From: Comamonadaceae bacterium
GTDB lineage: Bacteria > Pseudomonadota > Gammaproteobacteria > Burkholderiales > Burkholderiaceae_C
Assembly (NCBI GenBank): GCA_004144865.1
Contig: SEAY01000028.1
Location: forward strand, 1-64,000
Direction: 5' to 3'
Length of the DNA stretch: 64,000 bases
The notes under the pieces are model-generated. The model saw nothing but the letters and a program-made list of their open reading frames with translations. It was not told the origin of the DNA and did no database searches. Positions 50,193 through 61,063 of the stretch are shown here, piece by piece (within the stretch, counting starts at the first letter, position 1; the number at the start of each line of letters is the position of its first letter). Made by a program: the position numbers and the translations under genes.

Positions 50193-50735
50193 CTAGCCCT
50201 GCGGGTGCGCCTTCTTGTACGCCTCGATCCCGTCCAGCACTTCCTTCTTCGCCGACTCCGGGCCTTCCCAGCCCAGCACCTTCACCCACTTGCCGGGCTC
50301 GAGGTCCTTGTAGTGCTCGAAGAAGTGCGCGATGGTCTTCAGGCGCAGCGGGTTCAGGTCTTCCGGCTTCTGCCACTGCGTGTAGATGGCCAGGATCTTG
50401 TCGGTGGGCACCGCCAGCACCTTGGCGTCGTCGCCGGCCTCGTCCTCCATCTTCAGGATGCCGATCGGGCGGCAGGGCACCACCACGCCGGGGATCAGGG
50501 GCACGGGAGTGATCACCAGCACGTCCACCGGGTCGCCGTCGCCGCTGATGGTCTTGGGCACGTAGCCGTAGTTGGTCGGGTAGTGCATCGAGGTGGACAT
50601 GAAACGGTCCACGAAGATGGCGCCGGTTTCCTTGTCGACCTCGTACTTCACGGGATCCGCATTCATCGGGATCTCGATGATCACGTTGAAGGCGTCGGGA
50701 ACGTTCTTGCCGGGGGTGACTGCGTCGAGGGACAT
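50193..50735 (-). CDS. ppa: soluble inorganic pyrophosphatase, family I
   Basis: 180 residues. Hydrolyses PPi in the cytoplasm. The signature [10 protein letters not shown] holds the metal-binding aspartates, and [26 protein letters not shown] is the other conserved block. It is divergent from the membrane pyrophosphatase hppA, so the cell has both a heat-wasting and an energy-conserving route for PPi. Confidence 0.95.
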   Translation of the reverse strand: MSLDAVTPGKNVPDAFNVIIEIPMNADPVKYEVDKETGAIFVDRFMSTSMHYPTNYGYVPKTISGDGDPVDVLVITPVPLIPGVVVPCRPIGILKMEDEAGDDAKVLAVPTDKILAIYTQWQKPEDLNPLRLKTIAHFFEHYKDLEPGKWVKVLGWEGPESAKKEVLDGIEAYKKAHPQG

Positions 50736-50964
50736 GTTGGGTTGTACAGGTAGGGAAACGGCCGATCGGGGGAAACCCTGATTTTAGTTGGTGCCGCCAC
50801 GCTTTCCACCGGCGGTCATATCTGTGTAAAGACATCGCCTGTATATTCCGCCCGTTGGCCAATCGTCTCCTTCGACGGGAGTCACGAGGAAGCAACGCAG
50901 CGGGGGCACCGCGGCGTTGGCGCCCTCGCAAAGACTCACAAGCGAAACGACAGGAGAAACTTAG

Positions 50965-53031
<2,067 letters not shown>

Positions 53032-53034
53032 TCC

Positions 53035-53135
53035 GTCGTTCCCGCGCAGGCGGGAACCCAGGGCATCCAGCGAAGCGGCCTTCGGGCCGCTTTTCCTTTT
53101 GGAAGCCCTGGATCCCCGCCTGCGCGGGGATGACG
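53035..53135. repeat. paired inverted REP-like repeats flanking a terminator
   Basis: Left unit GTCGTTCCCGCGCAGGCGGGAACCCAGGGC and right unit GCCCTGGATCCCCGCCTGCGCGGGGATGACG flank the hppA terminator. It lies between convergent hppA and the tetR gene. Confidence 0.85.
53072..53100 (+). terminator. rho-independent terminator of hppA
   Basis: AGCGGCC-TTCG-GGCCGCT with a UUCG tetraloop, followed by TTTCCTTTT. Strong and well placed, 40 bases after the stop. Confidence 0.9.
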
Positions 53136-53187
53136 ATCCCGTAGGCCGGCGGTGAGCGCGAAGCCGAACCCCGGTGATCGGCCCTCG

Positions 53188-53769
53188 CTACCCCCGGTGC
53201 GCCACCGCCTTCACCAACGCCGTCGCCGTGCTCGTGAGCCGCGGCAATTCATCCACCTTGCCGTCCTCGATCGCCTGCAACACCAGTTCGTGGATGCCGC
53301 CCACCACCGCCATGGCGAGATCCGGCGTCACGTCGCGCACCACCGCCACCATGTAGTCGGCGATCTCCTGGTTCACGCGCCTGCGCGCGGCCAGGCCCTC
53401 CGGGCCCAGGTGCAGGATCTCGATGAACAGGGTGCGCATCAGCGCCGGATTGGAGGCCATGGCGCCCAGGTAGGCGTGCAGCGCGTGTTCGAGCTGCTCC
53501 TCCCAGTTGCGCGCGGGATCGATCTCCTGCCGCAGCACCTTCAGCGCGTTGTGGCTTGCCGCCTCGTAGAGCGCCACCAGGCAATCGGCCTTGGTCGGGA
53601 AATGCTCGTAGAAAGTGCGGCGCGACACGCTCGCCTCGCGCACGACGTCGGCGATGGTGGTGTCGCCGTAGCCCTTCTGCGCCATGGCCACGGCCATGCC
53701 TTCCAGCAACCGGCTGCGATGCTGGTGGGCACTGGTATCCGGCTCGAGCGTGGCGAAATCCGAGTTCAT
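53188..53769 (-). CDS. TetR/AcrR-family transcriptional regulator
   Basis: 193 residues from MNSDFATLEPD at 53769; the track fuses it to a long antisense frame of the next genes. The N-terminal helix-turn-helix (YGDTTIADVVREASVSRRTFYEHFPTKADCL, about residues 35-65) is followed by a ligand-binding helical domain with LFIEILHLGPEG. It is divergent from a PF10118 protein gene. Two matching palindromes between the starts are likely its operators. The ligand is unknown. Confidence 0.9.
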   Translation of the reverse strand: MNSDFATLEPDTSAHQHRSRLLEGMAVAMAQKGYGDTTIADVVREASVSRRTFYEHFPTKADCLVALYEAASHNALKVLRQEIDPARNWEEQLEHALHAYLGAMASNPALMRTLFIEILHLGPEGLAARRRVNQEIADYMVAVVRDVTPDLAMAVVGGIHELVLQAIEDGKVDELPRLTSTATALVKAVAHRG

Positions 53770-53779
53770 GCGGGCCCCA

Positions 53780-53795
53780 GGTACTTGACAGTACC
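53780..53795. promoter_or_regulatory. TetR operator 1
   Basis: GGTACTTGACAGTACC, perfect 6-base arms GGTACT/AGTACC with a 4-base centre. It contains a consensus -35 hexamer, TTGACA, on the plus strand, so repressor binding would block RNA polymerase. Confidence 0.75.
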
Positions 53796-53813
53796 AACTC
53801 CTGGCGTCACGAT

Positions 53814-53829
53814 GGTACGACTTCGTACC
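53814..53829. promoter_or_regulatory. TetR operator 2
   Basis: GGTACGACTTCGTACC, perfect 6-base arms GGTACG/CGTACC with a 4-base centre. Same half-site GGTAC and same spacing as operator 1, 34 bases centre to centre. It is just before the downstream gene start. Confidence 0.75.
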
Positions 53830-53853
53830 GCCGTTGAGCCACGGCCCTATCTT

Positions 53854-54687
53854 ATGACCGATCTCGTCGTCCGCCGCCTCCTCGTCGACATGGAGCAGCC
53901 GATCGCCCGGCACTGGTGCGCGGGCGACGCTTTCCGCACCGCGCTGTTCAACGCGCTGTCGATGAGCTTCCCGTTCGGCGAGCAGTTCTTCATCGATTCG
54001 GTGCGCAACGGCTTCAAGGAATTGCCGCCGGAAAAGCAGGAGCGGTTCCGCGCCGAGGTGCAGGGCTTCGTCGGCCAGGAAGCGACGCACCGGCGGCTGC
54101 ACGCCCTCTACAACGCACACCTGGAGAAACAGGGGCTGGTGAACTCCTGGGAAGCGCGCGCCCGCGAGCGCCTGCAGCTGCTGCAAGGCCAGGACGTGCG
54201 CCACTGGCTGGGCATCACCGCGGCCAACGAGCACTTCACCGCGATCTTCGCGGACTTCATGCTGCACAACGCCGATCTCCTGGGCGACCAGGACGAGCGC
54301 CTGAAGACGCTGTGGCTGTGGCATAGCGCCGAGGAGTCGGAGCACAAGTGCACCGCCTTCGACCTGTACCAAGCCCTGGGCGGCAGCCACGAATGGCGCG
54401 TGCGCTGGATGCGGCGCGTCACGATGTTCTTCCTCACCGACGCCCTGCGCCAGACCGTGAGCAACCTGCGGCGCGACGGCACGCTGTGGAAGTGGAGCAC
54501 CTGGAGGAGCGGCGCCAGCTATTTGTTCGGCAAGCGCGGGCTGGTCACGCTCACGTACAAGCCCTGGAAGGAATACTTCCGGCGCGACTTCCATCCGATG
54601 CAGCAGGATTCGAGCGCGTCGGTGCGCTGGCTGGAAACGCACGGCGACAAGTTCGTTCCGGTGGGGCAATCCGTCGTTCCCGCGTAG
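53854..54687 (+). CDS. PF10118-type predicted metal-dependent hydrolase
   Basis: 277 residues from the ATG at 53854. His/Glu-rich motifs resemble a di-iron helical bundle (VGQEATHRRLH; ANEHFTAIFADF; WHSAEESEHKCTAFDLYQ). The usual label is predicted metal-dependent hydrolase, but the ExxH pattern would also suit a ferritin-like oxygenase. It is under likely TetR control. The last residues, SVVPA, and the TAG stop are encoded by a REP-like repeat, so the natural C-terminus may once have been different. Confidence 0.82.
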   Translation: MTDLVVRRLLVDMEQPIARHWCAGDAFRTALFNALSMSFPFGEQFFIDSVRNGFKELPPEKQERFRAEVQGFVGQEATHRRLHALYNAHLEKQGLVNSWEARARERLQLLQGQDVRHWLGITAANEHFTAIFADFMLHNADLLGDQDERLKTLWLWHSAEESEHKCTAFDLYQALGGSHEWRVRWMRRVTMFFLTDALRQTVSNLRRDGTLWKWSTWRSGASYLFGKRGLVTLTYKPWKEYFRRDFHPMQQDSSASVRWLETHGDKFVPVGQSVVPA

Positions 54688-54797
54688 GCGGGAACCCAGG
54701 GCGTTCGGCGCAGCGCAACGCGCCGCTTCTCGGGAAGCCCTGGATTCCCGCCTTCGCGGGAATGACGGGAGATTCCCGCCTTCGCGGGAATGACGGG
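54671..54797. repeat. REP-like repeats: inverted pair plus one extra tandem copy
   Basis: Left unit CCGTCGTTCCCGCGTAGGCGGGAACCCAGGGCG overlaps the end of the preceding gene. The right unit CCCTGGATTCCCGCCTTCGCGGGAATGACGGG is followed by a further tandem half (GATTCCCGCCTTCGCGGGAATGACGGGG). Confidence 0.85.
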
Positions 54798-54819
54798 GCA
54801 CTTGGCGCAAAATCGCGCC

Positions 54820-56253
54820 ATGCAGCACCATTTCATCGCCAACGCCCCGGTGCGCTCGACCTCCGAGCGCACGCTGCCCGTCATCGATCCGTCCGACGGC
54901 CAGCCCTACGACACCATCCAGCGCGGCACCGCGGAGGACATCGACGCCGCGGTGCAGGCCGCTCGCAAGTGCTTCGAAGGCCCCTGGAGCCGCCTGAGCG
55001 CCGCCGAGCGCGGCCGGCTGCTGATGCGCCTGTCGATGAAAGTCTCCGAGCACGCGGACGAACTCGCCGCCATCGAGCAGCGCGATTGCGGCAAGCCCAC
55101 CAAGCAGGCGAAGGCCGACGCCGTGGCCCTCGCCCGCTACTTCGAGTTCTACGCCGGCGCCTGCGACAAGCTGCACGGCGAGACGTTGCCCTACCAGGAC
55201 GGCTACACGGTGCTCACCTGGCGCGAGCCGCACGGCGTGACCGGCCACGTGATTCCCTGGAACTACCCGATGCAGATCTTCGGGCGCAGCGTCGGCGGCG
55301 CGCTGGCCGCCGGCAACGTGTCGGTGGTGAAGCCTTCCGAGGATGCGTGCCTGTCGCTGATCCGCGTGGCGCAGCTGGCCGCCGAAGTCGGCTTCCCCGC
55401 CGGCGCCATCAACATCGTGACGGGCTACGGCCATGAAGTGGGCGACGCGCTCGCGCGCCATCCCGGCATCGACCACATCAGCTTCACCGGCAGCCCGCGC
55501 GTGGGCACGCTGATCCAGCAGGTGGCGGCCGAGCGGCACTGCCCCGTCACGCTGGAGTTGGGCGGCAAGAGCCCGCAGATCGTCTTTGCCGATGCGGACA
55601 TCGACCAGGTGCTGCCCGTGGTGATCAATGCCATCGTGCAGAACGCCGGCCAGACCTGCTCCGCCGGCTCGCGCCTGCTGGTGGAACAGAGCCTCTACGA
55701 GCCGCTGCTGGAGCGCCTGGGCGAGGCTTTCACGCGCCTGCGCGTCGGCCCGGCGCAGATGGACCTGGACGTCGGCCCCCTGATCCGCCAGAGCCAGCAG
55801 CAGCGCGTGTGGGACTTCCTCTCCGACGCGCAGCATGCCGGCATCTCCATGGTGGCGCAGGGCACGATCGTCGAGGAGGCGCCGGAGTCCGGCTTCTACC
55901 AGGCCCCCACCCTGCTGCGCGACGTGCCCATCGCGCACCGGCTGGCGCAGGAGGAAGTGTTCGGCCCGGTGCTGGCGGCCATGAGCTTCCGGGACGAGGA
56001 CCATGCCGTGGAACTCGCCAACGCCACGCACTTCGGCCTGGTGGCCGGCGTGTGGACGCGCGACGGCGGCCGCCAGCTGCGCATGGCGCGCCGCGTGAAG
56101 AGCGGCCAGGTCTTCATCAACAACTACGGCGCCGGCGGCGGCGTGGAACTGCCTTTCGGCGGGGTGAAGTCCTCGGGCTATGGGCGCGAGAAGGGCTTCG
56201 AGGCCTTGTATGGGTTCACGACGCTGAAGACGGTGGCGATCAAGCACGGGTGA
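54820..56253 (+). CDS. NAD(P)-dependent aldehyde dehydrogenase
   Basis: 477 residues from the ATG at 54820 (MQHHFIANAPVRST); the track's 54790 start lies in a repeat. It has the ALDH motifs: WNYPMQIFGRSVGGALAAGNVSVVKPSE (cofactor), FTGSPRVGT, LELGGKSP (general-base Glu), GQTCSAGSRLLV (catalytic Cys) and EVFGPVL. It resembles betaine/aminobutyraldehyde-type ALDHs, but the substrate cannot be told. It is downstream of the TetR-controlled gene, separated by repeats, so co-regulation is uncertain. Confidence 0.92.
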   Translation: MQHHFIANAPVRSTSERTLPVIDPSDGQPYDTIQRGTAEDIDAAVQAARKCFEGPWSRLSAAERGRLLMRLSMKVSEHADELAAIEQRDCGKPTKQAKADAVALARYFEFYAGACDKLHGETLPYQDGYTVLTWREPHGVTGHVIPWNYPMQIFGRSVGGALAAGNVSVVKPSEDACLSLIRVAQLAAEVGFPAGAINIVTGYGHEVGDALARHPGIDHISFTGSPRVGTLIQQVAAERHCPVTLELGGKSPQIVFADADIDQVLPVVINAIVQNAGQTCSAGSRLLVEQSLYEPLLERLGEAFTRLRVGPAQMDLDVGPLIRQSQQQRVWDFLSDAQHAGISMVAQGTIVEEAPESGFYQAPTLLRDVPIAHRLAQEEVFGPVLAAMSFRDEDHAVELANATHFGLVAGVWTRDGGRQLRMARRVKSGQVFINNYGAGGGVELPFGGVKSSGYGREKGFEALYGFTTLKTVAIKHG

Positions 56254-56257
56254 GACC

Positions 56258-56353
56258 GTCATTCCCGCGGAGGCGGGAATCCAGGAAAGCGAAAGCGGCC
56301 GAATGGCCGCTTTCTTCATGAACGCCCTGGGTCCCCGCCTCCGCGGGGACGAC
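56258..56353. repeat. paired inverted REP-like repeats flanking a terminator
   Basis: Left unit GTCATTCCCGCGGAGGCGGGAATCCAGG and right unit GCCCTGGGTCCCCGCCTCCGCGGGGACGACG surround a hairpin. It lies between the convergent ALDH and lipoprotein genes. Confidence 0.85.
56290..56316. terminator. terminator between convergent genes
   Basis: AAAGCGGCC-GAAT-GGCCGCTTT, a perfect 9-base stem with A and T runs on the two sides, so probably bidirectional. Confidence 0.85.
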
Positions 56354-56357
56354 GCAG

Positions 56358-56966
56358 CTATCCCTTCACCCGCGCCGTCTTCACCACCTCCTCCGCCATC
56401 GGCAGCAGCCGCGGGAAGAACGACAGCCTCGGCGCGACGAAGGTCGCGGCGTACAGCTCCTCGCCGTACACCGGGTCCGGCCGCACCGCGACCCAGCCCA
56501 CGCCCTGCATGCCCAGGTCGTCGCGGCGGCGCGCCAGCGTGAACTCGAAGCGCACGCCCTTCTGACCCGCGAACACGGCCGGATCCATCTTCGTGATGGT
56601 CACGGTACCCGCGGTGGCGTACAGCTCCTCGAACAGGTTCACCAGCTTCTCGGGCGTGAGGCCTTGCCGGAAGGTGGGCACGCGCGGCTCCTTCGCGTCC
56701 GGCTGGCGCGAGAACATCGCCGGCTTGATCATCAGCGGCTGCCCGGGACGCACGCCGCCCCAGAAGCGCAGGTGGTCCAGCGGCAGGCCTTCCTGCGTCC
56801 ACGTCTCGTAAGGGTCCTGCACGAACCGGTCGGTCACCTTGTTCCAGGCCCGCGGCACGTCCACGGCCAGGCGCTCGTTGACGACCTGTTCGCCCTGCAT
56901 GCTCGACATGCTGGCGCAGGCGGCCAGCAGCAGCACGGGCAGCAGCGCGGCAAGACGCTTGATCAC
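56358..56966 (-). CDS. hypothetical lipoprotein next to an M48 protease
   Basis: 202 residues from a GTG at 56966 overlapping the M48 gene stop (GTGA). The lipoprotein signal VIKRLAALLPVLLLAACAS has the lipobox LAAC. The mature part has no family I recognise; a C-terminal region (GVRFEFTLARRRDDLGMQGVGWVAV) looks like a beta-sandwich. It is the last gene of a three-gene envelope cluster on the minus strand. Coupling to the protease suggests a periplasmic partner or substrate. Confidence 0.75.
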   Translation of the reverse strand: MIKRLAALLPVLLLAACASMSSMQGEQVVNERLAVDVPRAWNKVTDRFVQDPYETWTQEGLPLDHLRFWGGVRPGQPLMIKPAMFSRQPDAKEPRVPTFRQGLTPEKLVNLFEELYATAGTVTITKMDPAVFAGQKGVRFEFTLARRRDDLGMQGVGWVAVRPDPVYGEELYAATFVAPRLSFFPRLLPMAEEVVKTARVKG

Positions 56967-58156
56967 TTCAGCTCCTCGAGATAGCTGCGCACCATGCCCG
57001 CATCGGGCGCTTGCGGTGCCTGCGCGAGATACGTCTCGAAGGCCTGCACGGCGCCGGCGCGGTCGTTGCGCTGCTTGTGCACGAGGCCCAGCGCACGGAA
57101 GGTGTCGGCGGGCGCCTTCGCCAGCCGGCTTGCACGGTCCAGGTCGGCCAGCGCCTTGCCCACGTCGCCCGCCTCGTCGCGCCGGCGGTACACCTCGCCG
57201 CGCGCGTAGAGCACTTCCACGTCCTGCGGGTCCTTCTTCAGCATGCGCTCGAAAAGGACCAGGCTCTCCTCGTACTGGCCGCGCTTCACTTCGTCCTGCA
57301 GCCAGCCCAGGCGCAGCGGCGCGATCACCTTGCGGAAGCGGTCCGCGCCCAGTTCGCCGCCCACGTCGCCCGCGAGCTGCAGCAATTCGTCGCGCCGGCC
57401 GGCCGTGGCCGGGTGGGTCTCGAACAGGTCGCCGCGCTTGCCGGCCTCCTTGCCCCCGGTGACCTGCAGCTCGGCGAGCAGGTTGTCCCAGACGACCGCG
57501 GCCTCGCGCCCGTCGTAGCCGGCGTGGCGCATCAGGCGCATGCCCATGCGGTCGGCGCGCGCCTCGTGCTCGCGCGAGAAGGCGAACATGTTGGCCATGA
57601 GGCCCATCTGGCCGAGGAAGCCGCCCACGCCGCCGACCATGCCCACCATCGTGGAGAGCACCGCTTGGTTCTTCGCGGCGCGCAGCTGCTCCACCTGATG
57701 GCGCTCCAGGTAGTGGCCGAGCTCGTGGCCGAGGATGGCGACGAGCTGCGCCTCGTTCTCCACGCGCAGCAGCAGGCCGCTCCACACCAGCATCATGCCG
57801 TTGGGCGCCATCATGGCGTTGAAGTGCGGCGTGCGCACCGCGTGCACGCGGATGTCGGGACAGTGGCCATCGCTCAGGCGGCACACCAGCTCGGTGAGGT
57901 ATTCCTTGAGCGCCTGGTCCTGGATGGTGAGCGGGCTGCGCTTGAGGCGGACCTCCTCGCGGTCCATCAGGCCCCACAGGCCGCCTTCGTCGGTGTTGGA
58001 GGCCGGGCGGCTGAAGCGCGGCGGCACCTTGATGGCCGACAGGTCCTGCGCGATCGCCATCGGCGTCGCGAGCGGGCTCGCCAGCGTGGCGAAGCACAGG
58101 CCAAACACCGACGCGGCGCGCAGCGTCCGGCGGAATCCGGGGCGGGACTTGTTCAT
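56963..58156 (-). CDS. secreted M48-family metalloprotease with C-terminal TPR-like region
   Basis: 397 residues. A signal peptide ends near MAIAQD. The zinc motif HELGHYLERH has His144, Glu145 and His148, with the third ligand Glu in the REHEARADRMG segment. A C-terminal TPR-like region follows (VLYARGEVYRRRDEAGDVGKAL; FRALGLVHKQRNDRAGAVQAFETYL). This is the BepA/YfgC-like architecture, associated with outer-membrane protein quality control. It lies between a secreted unknown protein and a lipoprotein, all on one strand. Confidence 0.9.
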   Translation of the reverse strand: MNKSRPGFRRTLRAASVFGLCFATLASPLATPMAIAQDLSAIKVPPRFSRPASNTDEGGLWGLMDREEVRLKRSPLTIQDQALKEYLTELVCRLSDGHCPDIRVHAVRTPHFNAMMAPNGMMLVWSGLLLRVENEAQLVAILGHELGHYLERHQVEQLRAAKNQAVLSTMVGMVGGVGGFLGQMGLMANMFAFSREHEARADRMGMRLMRHAGYDGREAAVVWDNLLAELQVTGGKEAGKRGDLFETHPATAGRRDELLQLAGDVGGELGADRFRKVIAPLRLGWLQDEVKRGQYEESLVLFERMLKKDPQDVEVLYARGEVYRRRDEAGDVGKALADLDRASRLAKAPADTFRALGLVHKQRNDRAGAVQAFETYLAQAPQAPDAGMVRSYLEELK

Positions 58157-58163
58157 GGCGTTC

Positions 58164-58922
58164 TCACTTCAGGGCCGGAAAGCCCTTGAGCAGGGCCTCC
58201 ACCGTCTCGACGGCGGGAGCGGGCTCGCGCAGGTCACCCGACATGCGCGAGAGCTGGTTGAACCATACGATGCGGCCCGTGTTGAGGTCCACGAGCGAGG
58301 CGTAGCCGGTCTGCTCGCCGCCCAGGCTGATGGCGCCGAGGGCGGCCAGCGCCACCATGGCCAGCTTGCGTTCGCTGCTGGCGTAGCTGTCGCGCACCCA
58401 GGTGAACAGCGCGTAGTCGGCGCCGGTGCGTTCCTTCAGCGGCCGCACGGCGTCGCCGAGCGACCAGTCGAGCGCGCGGTTCTTGGTGGGCAGTTCCATC
58501 CAGCCGCCACGGTGGTGCAGCTGGATGGCGTCGGCGACCGCGCGATGCAGGGCAGTGACTTCGGCGAATTCGTCGGCCTGCAGCGCATTCAGCTCGGTCA
58601 CCTGGGTGCCCAGGCGGGCGCGCTGGGAAGCGAGCCCGGCGGCGAAGTTCTTCTGCGCCGCCTCCGTCCAGTCGTTGCGCGGCTCGACCACGCCGCCGGC
58701 GCTGATGGAGAACAGCTCCATGTCGGCGGGCAGCACCAGCAGGCGCGAATCGGCCGCGCGGGTGGTGAAGCCGGGGGCGAGGTGCCGCGAGGGCGCCTCG
58801 CGCGAAGCAGCGGTGGACGCGGCGGCACTGGCGACCTGTGCATCCTGGGCGTGGGCCGCCGCTGCGGCGAACAGCGCGGCCAGCAGCAGCGGTCGGGTGA
58901 GGTGCGATGCAAGGGTGGGCAT
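58164..58922 (-). CDS. secreted hypothetical protein, first gene of the M48 cluster
   Basis: 252 residues from the ATG at 58922, preceded by CAGGAGTACCAC; the track start at 59009 lacks a ribosome site. A Sec signal peptide ends AAAAHAQD. The mature part (LLVLPADMELFSISAGGV; WSLGDAVRPLKERTGADYALFTWVRDSYASSERK; GGEQTGYASLVDLNTGRIVWFNQL) resembles uncharacterised envelope proteins that accompany M48 proteases. I cannot assign a function. It is 7 bases upstream of the protease gene. Confidence 0.78.
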   Translation of the reverse strand: MPTLASHLTRPLLLAALFAAAAAHAQDAQVASAAASTAASREAPSRHLAPGFTTRAADSRLLVLPADMELFSISAGGVVEPRNDWTEAAQKNFAAGLASQRARLGTQVTELNALQADEFAEVTALHRAVADAIQLHHRGGWMELPTKNRALDWSLGDAVRPLKERTGADYALFTWVRDSYASSERKLAMVALAALGAISLGGEQTGYASLVDLNTGRIVWFNQLSRMSGDLREPAPAVETVEALLKGFPALK

Positions 58923-59112
58923 GTGGTACTCCTGCCTCTGGGTGGCCGCGGGAACCCGAGAAATCCCGCGGTGGAAATCAGCAACAATGCGCACTGTATG
59001 CAGAGCCACGCAGGGGTCCAGAGCCTGCGTGCCTCGGCGGGTAAATCTCCCCGGCGCCGCCCAGTTTTCACGCAGGCGTGCGCTTTAACCAACAGCAGCA
59101 GAAGGAGCAGTC

Positions 59113-59874
59113 ATGCGGGTCAAGGACAAGTCGATCATCGTCACGGGCGCAGGCGGCGGCATCGGCGAAGGCATAGCCCATCGGCTGGCCGAGGAAGGCG
59201 CGCAGGTCATCGTCAACGACATCGATGCGGCCAAGGGCGAGAAGGTGGCCGCGGCCATCGCCGCCAAGGGCGGCAAGGCCAGCTTCTTCCGCGCCGACGT
59301 CACGAAGTCCGCCGACGTCAAGGCGCTGGTGGAAGCCGCCGTGCAGCGCCACGGCAAGCTCGACGTGATGGTCAACAACGCCGGCTGGACCCACCGCAAC
59401 CGCCCGGCCCTGGAGGTGAGCGAGGAAGACTTCGACAAGGTCTATGCCATCAACATGAAGAGCATCTACCTCGCCACCATCCACGCGGTGCCGGCCTTCC
59501 GCGCCAACAAGGGCGGCGCCTTCATCAACATCGCCTCCACCGCCGGCCTGCGCCCGCGCCCGGGCCTCACCTGGTACAACGGCTCCAAGGGCGCGGTGAT
59601 CACCACCAGCAAGTCGCTGGCGGCCGAGTTCGGGCCCGACAACATCCGGGTGAACTGCATCAACCCGGTCTTCAACCCGGATACGGGCCTGTCCGCCGAG
59701 TTCGCCGGCGGCCCCGTGGACGAAGCCCGCCGTGCGAAATTCCTCGCCACCATCCCGCTGGGGCGCTTCTCCACCGCCCTGGACGTGGCGAACGCCGCGC
59801 TGTACCTGGCCAGCGACGAAGCCGCCTTCATCTCCGGCGTGTGCATCGAGGTGGACGGCGCCCGCTGCGTCTGA
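59113..59874 (+). CDS. short-chain dehydrogenase/reductase
   Basis: 253 residues, with AGAAGGAG before the ATG. NAD(P)-binding TGAGGGIGEGIAHRL at residues 10-24, NNAG, and the catalytic Tyr-x-x-x-Lys in TWYNGSKGAV with an upstream Ser (NIASTAGL). It is a classical SDR; the C-terminal ASDEAAFISGVCIEVDGARCV is typical of FabG/glucose-dehydrogenase-like members. The substrate is unknown. It is 66 bases before moaA and probably not functionally linked. Confidence 0.9.
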   Translation: MRVKDKSIIVTGAGGGIGEGIAHRLAEEGAQVIVNDIDAAKGEKVAAAIAAKGGKASFFRADVTKSADVKALVEAAVQRHGKLDVMVNNAGWTHRNRPALEVSEEDFDKVYAINMKSIYLATIHAVPAFRANKGGAFINIASTAGLRPRPGLTWYNGSKGAVITTSKSLAAEFGPDNIRVNCINPVFNPDTGLSAEFAGGPVDEARRAKFLATIPLGRFSTALDVANAALYLASDEAAFISGVCIEVDGARCV

Positions 59875-59940
59875 GGCTGGTTCGGGTTGGCTTGATCCCC
59901 CGCAATTGGCAGGGAAAGGGTTCCGCCCGACAATGCGGCC

Positions 59941-61056
59941 ATGGCTGAACGCGTGATCCCGCTGGTCGACCAGCGCCTGACGGCGCTGCGCGCGGCCGTG
60001 CCCGACCGGCCCGTGGCTGCCACGGGCCTGCTGGCCGACACGCTCGGCCGGCCGCTGCGCGACCTGCGCATCAGCGTCACCGACCGCTGCAACTTCCGCT
60101 GCAGCTACTGCATGCCCAAGGAGGTGTTCGACAAGGACTACCGCTACCTGCCGCATGCCTCGCTGCTGAGCTTCGAGGAGATCACGCGCCTGGCGCGCCA
60201 GTTCCTTGCCCATGGCGTGCGCAAGATCCGCCTGACCGGCGGCGAGCCGTTGCTGCGCAAGAACATCGAGATCCTCGTCGCCCAGCTGCGCGAGCTGCGC
60301 ACGGTGGAAGGCACGCCGCCCGAGCTGACGCTCACCACCAACGGCTCGCTCCTGGCCCGCAAGGCCAAGGCCTTGAAGGAAGCCGGCCTGCAGCGCGTGA
60401 CGGTCAGCCTGGACGGGCTGGACGACGCCGTCTTCCGCCGCATGAACGACGTGGACTTCCCCGTCGCCGAAGTGCTGGAAGGTATCGCCGCCGCGCGCGA
60501 GGCGGGCCTGGGCCCCGTCAAGGTGAACATGGTCGTGAAGCGCGGCACCAACGACCACGAGATCCTGCCGATGGCGCGCCATTTCCGCGGCAGCGGCATC
60601 GTTCTGCGCTTCATCGAATACATGGATGTCGGCGCCACCAACGGCTGGCGCATGGACGAAGTGATGCCCTCTTCCGAGGTGCGCGAACGCATCGCCTCGG
60701 AGTTTCCGCTGGTGCAGCTCGATCCCTCCGCGCCGGGCGAAACCGCCGAACGATGGGGCTATGCGGACGGCGAGGGCGAAGTCGGCTTCATCAGCAGCGT
60801 GACGCAGGCCTTCTGCGGCGACTGCAACCGCGCGCGCCTGTCCACCGAGGGCAAGCTGTACCTGTGCCTGTTCGCCAGCAACGGCTACGACCTGCGCGAA
60901 CTGCTGCGTGGGAACGCCAGCGACGAGGAGCTCGCCTCCGCCATCGGGCACATCTGGCAGGGACGGGGCGACCGCTACTCGGAATTGCGTGGTTCGCTTC
61001 CGGCTGATGCAAGCACCGGCCGCCGCCGCGTCGAGATGAGCTACATCGGCGGATAA
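59941..61056 (+). CDS. moaA: GTP 3',8-cyclase (molybdenum cofactor)
   Basis: Radical-SAM enzyme for the first step of molybdopterin synthesis. 371 residues. N-terminal cluster [10 protein letters not shown]-terminal cluster [19 protein letters not shown], and the essential C-terminal Gly-Gly (MSYIGG). It is followed by mobA after 7 bases and then moeA. The three genes cover cofactor steps 1, guanylylation, and molybdate insertion. Confidence 0.95.
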   Translation: MAERVIPLVDQRLTALRAAVPDRPVAATGLLADTLGRPLRDLRISVTDRCNFRCSYCMPKEVFDKDYRYLPHASLLSFEEITRLARQFLAHGVRKIRLTGGEPLLRKNIEILVAQLRELRTVEGTPPELTLTTNGSLLARKAKALKEAGLQRVTVSLDGLDDAVFRRMNDVDFPVAEVLEGIAAAREAGLGPVKVNMVVKRGTNDHEILPMARHFRGSGIVLRFIEYMDVGATNGWRMDEVMPSSEVRERIASEFPLVQLDPSAPGETAERWGYADGEGEVGFISSVTQAFCGDCNRARLSTEGKLYLCLFASNGYDLRELLRGNASDEELASAIGHIWQGRGDRYSELRGSLPADASTGRRRVEMSYIGG

Positions 61057-61063
61057 TCCGCCG

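Noticed and set aside
50800-50964. Promoter-like TATATT before hppA
   Set aside because: A -10-like hexamer exists (TGTATATTCC), but no -35 at a suitable distance; not strong enough to list.
53770-56802. Upstream part of the 1204-residue ORF containing tetR
   Set aside because: Antisense of the ALDH and PF10118 genes; only the final 193 residues are the TetR protein.
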